Shown in pieces: positions 59,876-64,000 of a stretch of DNA of 64,000 bases (position 1 is the stretch's first letter; each line of letters begins with the position of its first letter). Made by a program: the position numbers and the translations under genes. This DNA is from Siphonodentalium dalli. Taxonomy: Eukaryota > Mollusca > Scaphopoda > Gadilida > Siphonodentaliidae. The notes beneath the pieces are model-generated. The model was not told the origin of the DNA, made no database searches, and saw nothing but the letters and a program-made list of their open reading frames with translations. The DNA is taken from NCBI GenBank assembly GCA_032622095.1, contig CP136065.1, forward strand, positions 98,835,343-98,899,342. Direction: 5' to 3'.

Positions 59876-60284
59876 TTCCTGGGACATTTCTATAAGCATA
59901 TATTTTGTAACATAATTTGTAAGTAAAATATAGTTCGTTGTGTAATAAGCTCCTGTTGACTAAGTGTTCCGGCTCAAACATACTAAACACATCATAAAAG
60001 TATAAGCCTCCCTAGTACTTTAACCCATGTCTCTTCAGGGATGTATTCTATTCCCAGAAAGTGTGCATATAATATAGCCTCTCTGATCAGTCCGATTAAC
60101 CGCGTTAACTCTGTCATTTGAACAATCGCGCTTAAATTAACACAAATTTAAGATGGGGGAAATATAATCTTTAAATGTAAGTAACGATCGTATACTGTAT
60201 GGTAACTGAGCACCGCTGGTACCTATAGCTCGCGATATATTAAACCTTTCATGACTGGAGCTTCCTGAAATTTTGCGAAAACGC

Positions 60285-60420
60285 CTTGCCAATGTATTAT
60301 ATATGGGAGTCGCCCATAGGGAATACATTGGTCTAGCAATATTTACCGTGATCTTCTGAGCCAATGCATTCTCTTATGCTCCCTATGGGATACTCGCATA
60401 TATAAGATAATGCAATGGCA
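60285..60420. repeat. Two hairpins with CCAATGCATT arms
   Basis: GCCAATGTATT..AATACATTGG (60288-60332) and GCCAATGCATTCTCTTAT..GATAATGCAATGGC (60361-60412) are both self-complementary. They are related to the centre of the MITE at 31637-32071. Confidence 0.65.
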
Positions 60421-60757
60421 CCGGATATTTAATGCTGTCCCAGCGCAGCTCCCGCATGACCATCCCGGGGTTAGCCCCCTCCCCCCCCCCCCCAAACCAC
60501 TACAACAGCTCCCGTATGAAATGGTTAAATAAATTAATTAATTTCTTAGCTACTATATATCCGCACTGAGTTCGGGCATAAATTGTCACGCTGTGTGCCA
60601 TACATCCGTACTGAGTACAGACCTACTTCAGCACACAATTAGTTGCCTATTATTCACAACTTGAAATCAGATTTTGGAATGGCAACCATTGTATCTTAAT
60701 GTTGTAAATAGTGTATGACGTGCTGGCATTGTTAATAATAATAGCCGTTCAAATGCT

Positions 60758-61258
60758 CGGGCGGCGTTCGTTGCAGAAATATTTATATTTGTTCAAATCG
60801 CCATCAACAGAAGGAACACCCAAATATATTCAGTTCCGCTCATATGCCAAACATAATCAGCGTGTTAACAGTATATTGTCGTCAAGACGTACGATGGTGA
60901 ACGTAAACAAGAGCCTGCTCGTGTTACAGAAGTTGTCCTTCTGTTTACATAACACAGCGCAATTCTATTGGTTAATCACACAAAAATGATAAACGCTCTT
61001 TATTATTTCCATATCAAGAAAACAGTAACAAATAACGCTCTTTATGTTTACCATATCCGGATCTAAACAAAAGCCAGGTAACGTAACGTATTTTGCTTTT
61101 GTTTATATACGAAGGGGGGGGGGTTGGTAATAACATACTGTTTATGCCATATTTCTGATTGGCATAAGAACAAAGTCTGTCTTACTATTCCTTCTGTTTA
61201 TGGCAGTTTTTGGCGGAGGTGAATATTTTAACAGCATACCCACCGCCAACGCCGCCCG
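60758..61258. mobile_element. ~0.5 kb TIR element, inverted relative to 40784-41271
   Basis: The ends CGGGCGGCGTTCGTTGC and the complement of AACGCCGCCCG form terminal repeats. The interior is the reverse complement of 40784-41271 with moderate divergence, including repeated AACGCTCTTTAT motifs. It lies in the gene B intron between 62459 and 59566. Confidence 0.75.
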
Positions 61259-62458
61259 TATCTTTCAACTGAGTCAGTTTTATGGTCATTTATCAGTGAA
61301 GAGGACAATGAATCAATTTAGTAAACAGAGCGCTAAATTTGTGAGCACTGGTTTTTGTTGCATCATAATTCGGTGTGTCATCCTGGCTGAAGCTAACTCT
61401 ACGGAAAGTAACTTATTTGGGGATTCACGGCAAAATTATAAAGTGGGTAAGCTTCCTCGTAGTTTCATTTGTTCGTGTGTAGGCCATGACGCCATTACCA
61501 CTTGCACTAACACTAGTATGTCAAACTCGTACACATCACAGCAATTTCAATATAGATGTGCTAGGTTGTGCCACACATATATGGCAGCAAGCACACCGGT
61601 GTAAATATACTGCACGTAATATGTCCACGGGTATATACATTCTAGCAAGGTATTAGACGTGTCCAGCAAATTAAAAACACTGAACATGAATTTAGGTATA
61701 CGTAATAGGGTCGTTATTTTTAACAGTCAGATATCAGCAAGTATGACTTTACTGTTCGATCGATTCAGGTTTCATATTAAACAGATTGAACATTAGCAAG
61801 CGATCATATCCTTACATGGTAATCGAAATAGCGTCTGTATTGCTTGTGTGCGGAAAATGAAACCAGCTATTATGCGAGCGAAGGTCGAGAGTATATATGA
61901 GTAAATGAATTATGCATATACATTAGAACAATGTATCATACTGAACATAACACATTAACTATATTATACATATAACATGATTATAATGTAAAACTGATAG
62001 CAGCACATATAGATGTTATATTAACTGCATGGTGAACATCAGGGAGCGCTCAGTGTTAACCTTTTCCTGATATGGTAAAATACATTAAGCGTGTATCACT
62101 AATGTTTGCGCGAAAAGTTGAAATCAATTATTAAATTCTTATTTTGAGAGTCTTTGAACAGCTGTATGAGTAAAGGAACTATGCATATTAGTGTTTGTGT
62201 GTCTATCGACCTAGTTTGAACGCCGGAACGTGACAAGAATGATAAATTATATGTCAAATGTGATGTTTGAATATTATGAGTTGTGTTAAGGTGGACATAT
62301 AGCACTCACGAATATAAATAGAAGTACATTTTGGGGTGAAGGAGAAGATCATTCGATGTATTTTTATTATTTTTTTTTATTATTTTTTTTTTGGGACCAT
62401 CCCCAGCGCTTATTGCCCATCTACACAATTCATCGTCAAAGTAAAATAACATACTTAC

Positions 62459-62544
62459 GGCTAACCCTTCAGCTATTCCGACTGACCCCGCGAGTCTCAG
62501 GTGGTTCCAACTCAAGTCAAGCACTTCTAGTGTATCGTTCCATC
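62459..62544 (-). CDS. LRRC74A-like: Gene B exon: central LRR (LDLSWNHL), first visible exon
   Basis: The acceptor is ATTTACTCTCAG and the donor GCC|GTAAGT; the 86 nt exon is phase 1 in and phase 0 out. It reads WNDTLEVLDLSWNHL then RLAGSVGIAEGLA. The preceding exons, which should resemble gene A 16589-8139, are not found in 62.6-64.0 kb and must lie to the right of the window. Confidence 0.9.
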
Positions 62545-63207
62545 CTGAGAGTAAATCAAATAGTAAATCCCGCTGTATATATCCCACATAAAGGTGGCTT
62601 TTGGGCTGAATTATAGCAATTTCCTGAGGTGGCTTAATTAGAAAACATGTCTTGAACCAGCATGGGATGACTCTGGCTAGACCTGTTGCATGCGGATATT
62701 CTTCATCACATTGTGGTTCATGAATATACCAAAGATCATTCACATCTCACCTAAGATTGCGGAAGTACCTGTTGAAGGTATTGTCCACTCGAAGGACCAT
62801 AACTTTAGATTAAACGAATGGGAAAAAAATGACAAAATTTCCAAAGCAAATTTTCAGCTTACTCTTTTAAAATAATTCGTGTGGCACAATCATCTCGAAA
62901 ATCCACACATCATTCATCGATATCTGGCAATTAAAACCTTCTAATCGGCTTATGGGTCCGACCTAATTATGTTCTTATATATAAAACGCACATGTGGTGT
63001 GTTTTTGTGTGCCAATCGGACAGGGAATATCTAAACATGCTAGAATGCGTCTCACTCCATGATCGTCACGGTCGGTTCGCGAATGTTGGCGAATAACGAG
63101 ACGCACGATGGGGAACTTTAATTGAAATAATGATTATAAAGAGATTTGGGGACAGGGGGACCCCAAGGCTCCTATGTACGAACTGGGTTTATTTTATAAA
63201 CCAGGTA

Positions 63208-63351
63208 GTTTATTTGGTAGCGGCTGAACACGGTGTACCTTCGATAGCTTTTACGACACACTCTGTCGATGATGTGATTGACTCAGTCTATCAGATGGCT
63301 TTAGACGCCGTCTCACAACTAAATCCCCAATTAACTGACCACAACAATTGA
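63208..63351 (+). CDS. Unrecognised coding-like fragment
   Basis: A plus-strand frame reads VYLVAAEHGVPSIAFTTHSV then DDVIDSVYQMALDAV and LNPQLTDHNN before a stop. Its composition (balanced codons, amphipathic helix) looks more like protein than neighbouring random frames. A possible acceptor lies just before (ATAAACCAG). The SIAF stretch is faintly reminiscent of macro domains but the glycine loop is absent, so I do not name it. It may be an old exon or gene scrap opposite gene B. Confidence 0.25.
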   Translation, partial: VYLVAAEHGVPSIAFTTHSVDDVIDSVYQMALDAVSQLNPQLTDHNN

Positions 63352-64000
63352 CATGTGGTACAGATGCAATTTTTCAATATTTTCGCATTCGGTTTCAGGC
63401 ACATTGTAGCTTTCTATACCAAAATATCTAGCACCCAATTTGCGTTTGTATGGACGTAGCCTTAACCTGTGCACAATATAAAATATAGTGACGAGGCTCG
63501 TGACTCTGACATTATGAATTGACATATGAGTTAACACCTGTCCCGGGGTCACATCGTATATTTAGCATTCGTTTATTCGTTGTGTCAGTAAGATTAGATT
63601 TAATTGATGAATAGCATCCAAATCTGAATTGTCCTTGTCGCATTTTGTCCCACGAAATTTATGTATTGAGATTAGGCCATTCAGACACAAATAGTATATC
63701 AACGTGATGTCACGGAGGTGTCAGTATCCTAAATTAATATTTCTTTGGCTTCGGGGCTAAACAATCTTTGATCCGAGTCGAGTAACCCATCCATCAAAGC
63801 TCAGAGTTATCAGATATAAATTTTTGAGATCTGTTATTTTTCACCACCTGGAATATTTGACGGCTTCGCAAAATATTCGACGAATGCCGACCGATATACT
63901 CTCGAAGCCACATTGTGTTGAACAAAATATTGATATATAACACTTTTGGGCAATTTTATACTACAGTTGATAGTGGTTATGTTTTGGCAATTAATCGATT

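Noticed and set aside
61200-61604. 134-codon plus-strand open frame
   Set aside because: It starts in the end of a TIR element (60758-61258) and shows no recognisable protein feature.

Overview
This is a piece of an animal nuclear genome: AT-rich, interrupted genes with GT-AG introns, decayed non-LTR retrotransposons, a tRNA-derived SINE, long microsatellites and very many short inverted-repeat elements. The repeat style (dense MITE and foldback families, poly-C/CA tracts, GACG-rich repeats) suggests a marine lophotrochozoan, most likely a bivalve mollusc. That organism call is an inference from repeat character only. No bacterial-type operon, rRNA, tRNA gene or CRISPR array is visible.

The only real protein-coding genes I can support are two tandem paralogues on the minus strand. 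Both resemble LRRC74A: ribonuclease-inhibitor-type leucine-rich repeats followed by a C-terminal EF-hand pair. The downstream copy ('gene A') is represented by five 5' and central exons at 19758-19460, 16589-16381, 13813-13706, 8220-8139 and 5123-5038. Its 3' exons lie beyond the left edge and its start codon is not found. The upstream copy ('gene B') is represented by its last seven exons: 62544-62459, 59566-59372, 56685-56590, 55429-55163, 42306-42221, 40099-39961 and 39098-38751. These run from the central LRRs through two intact EF-hand loops to the stop; its 5' exons lie beyond the right edge. Exon phases agree at every junction I could join. The equivalent LRR exon (gene A 5123-5038, gene B 62544-62459) is 86 nt with the same phase in both genes, so they are tandem duplicates.

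The rest is introns and a roughly 19 kb intergenic stretch (19.8-38.7 kb) filled with mobile DNA. It includes two minus-strand LINE relics (24.2-25.7 kb and 28.6-33.8 kb), a LINE tail at 34.7-35.1 kb, a plus-strand LINE tail at 5.3-5.6 kb and an ORF1-like relic at 58.1-58.9 kb. A SINE lies at 26.0-26.3 kb. A duplicated segment with Helitron-like ends carries a short SAM-like first exon (20.2-22.9 and 26.4-28.0 kb).

Many terminal-inverted-repeat elements can be delimited with target-site duplications (8 bp, 6 bp, TTAA, 3 bp, TA). The most striking is a ~2.17 kb family with three copies. One is inserted inside the 28.6-33.8 kb LINE. The other two stand in opposite orientation 21 bp apart inside a gene B intron, forming a 4.35 kb inverted repeat. 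Two related ~0.5 kb elements in opposite orientation also bracket gene B exons 59566-42221. I found no convincing new enzymatic system. The noteworthy biology is the amount of hairpin-forming DNA inside the introns of both LRRC74A-like genes.
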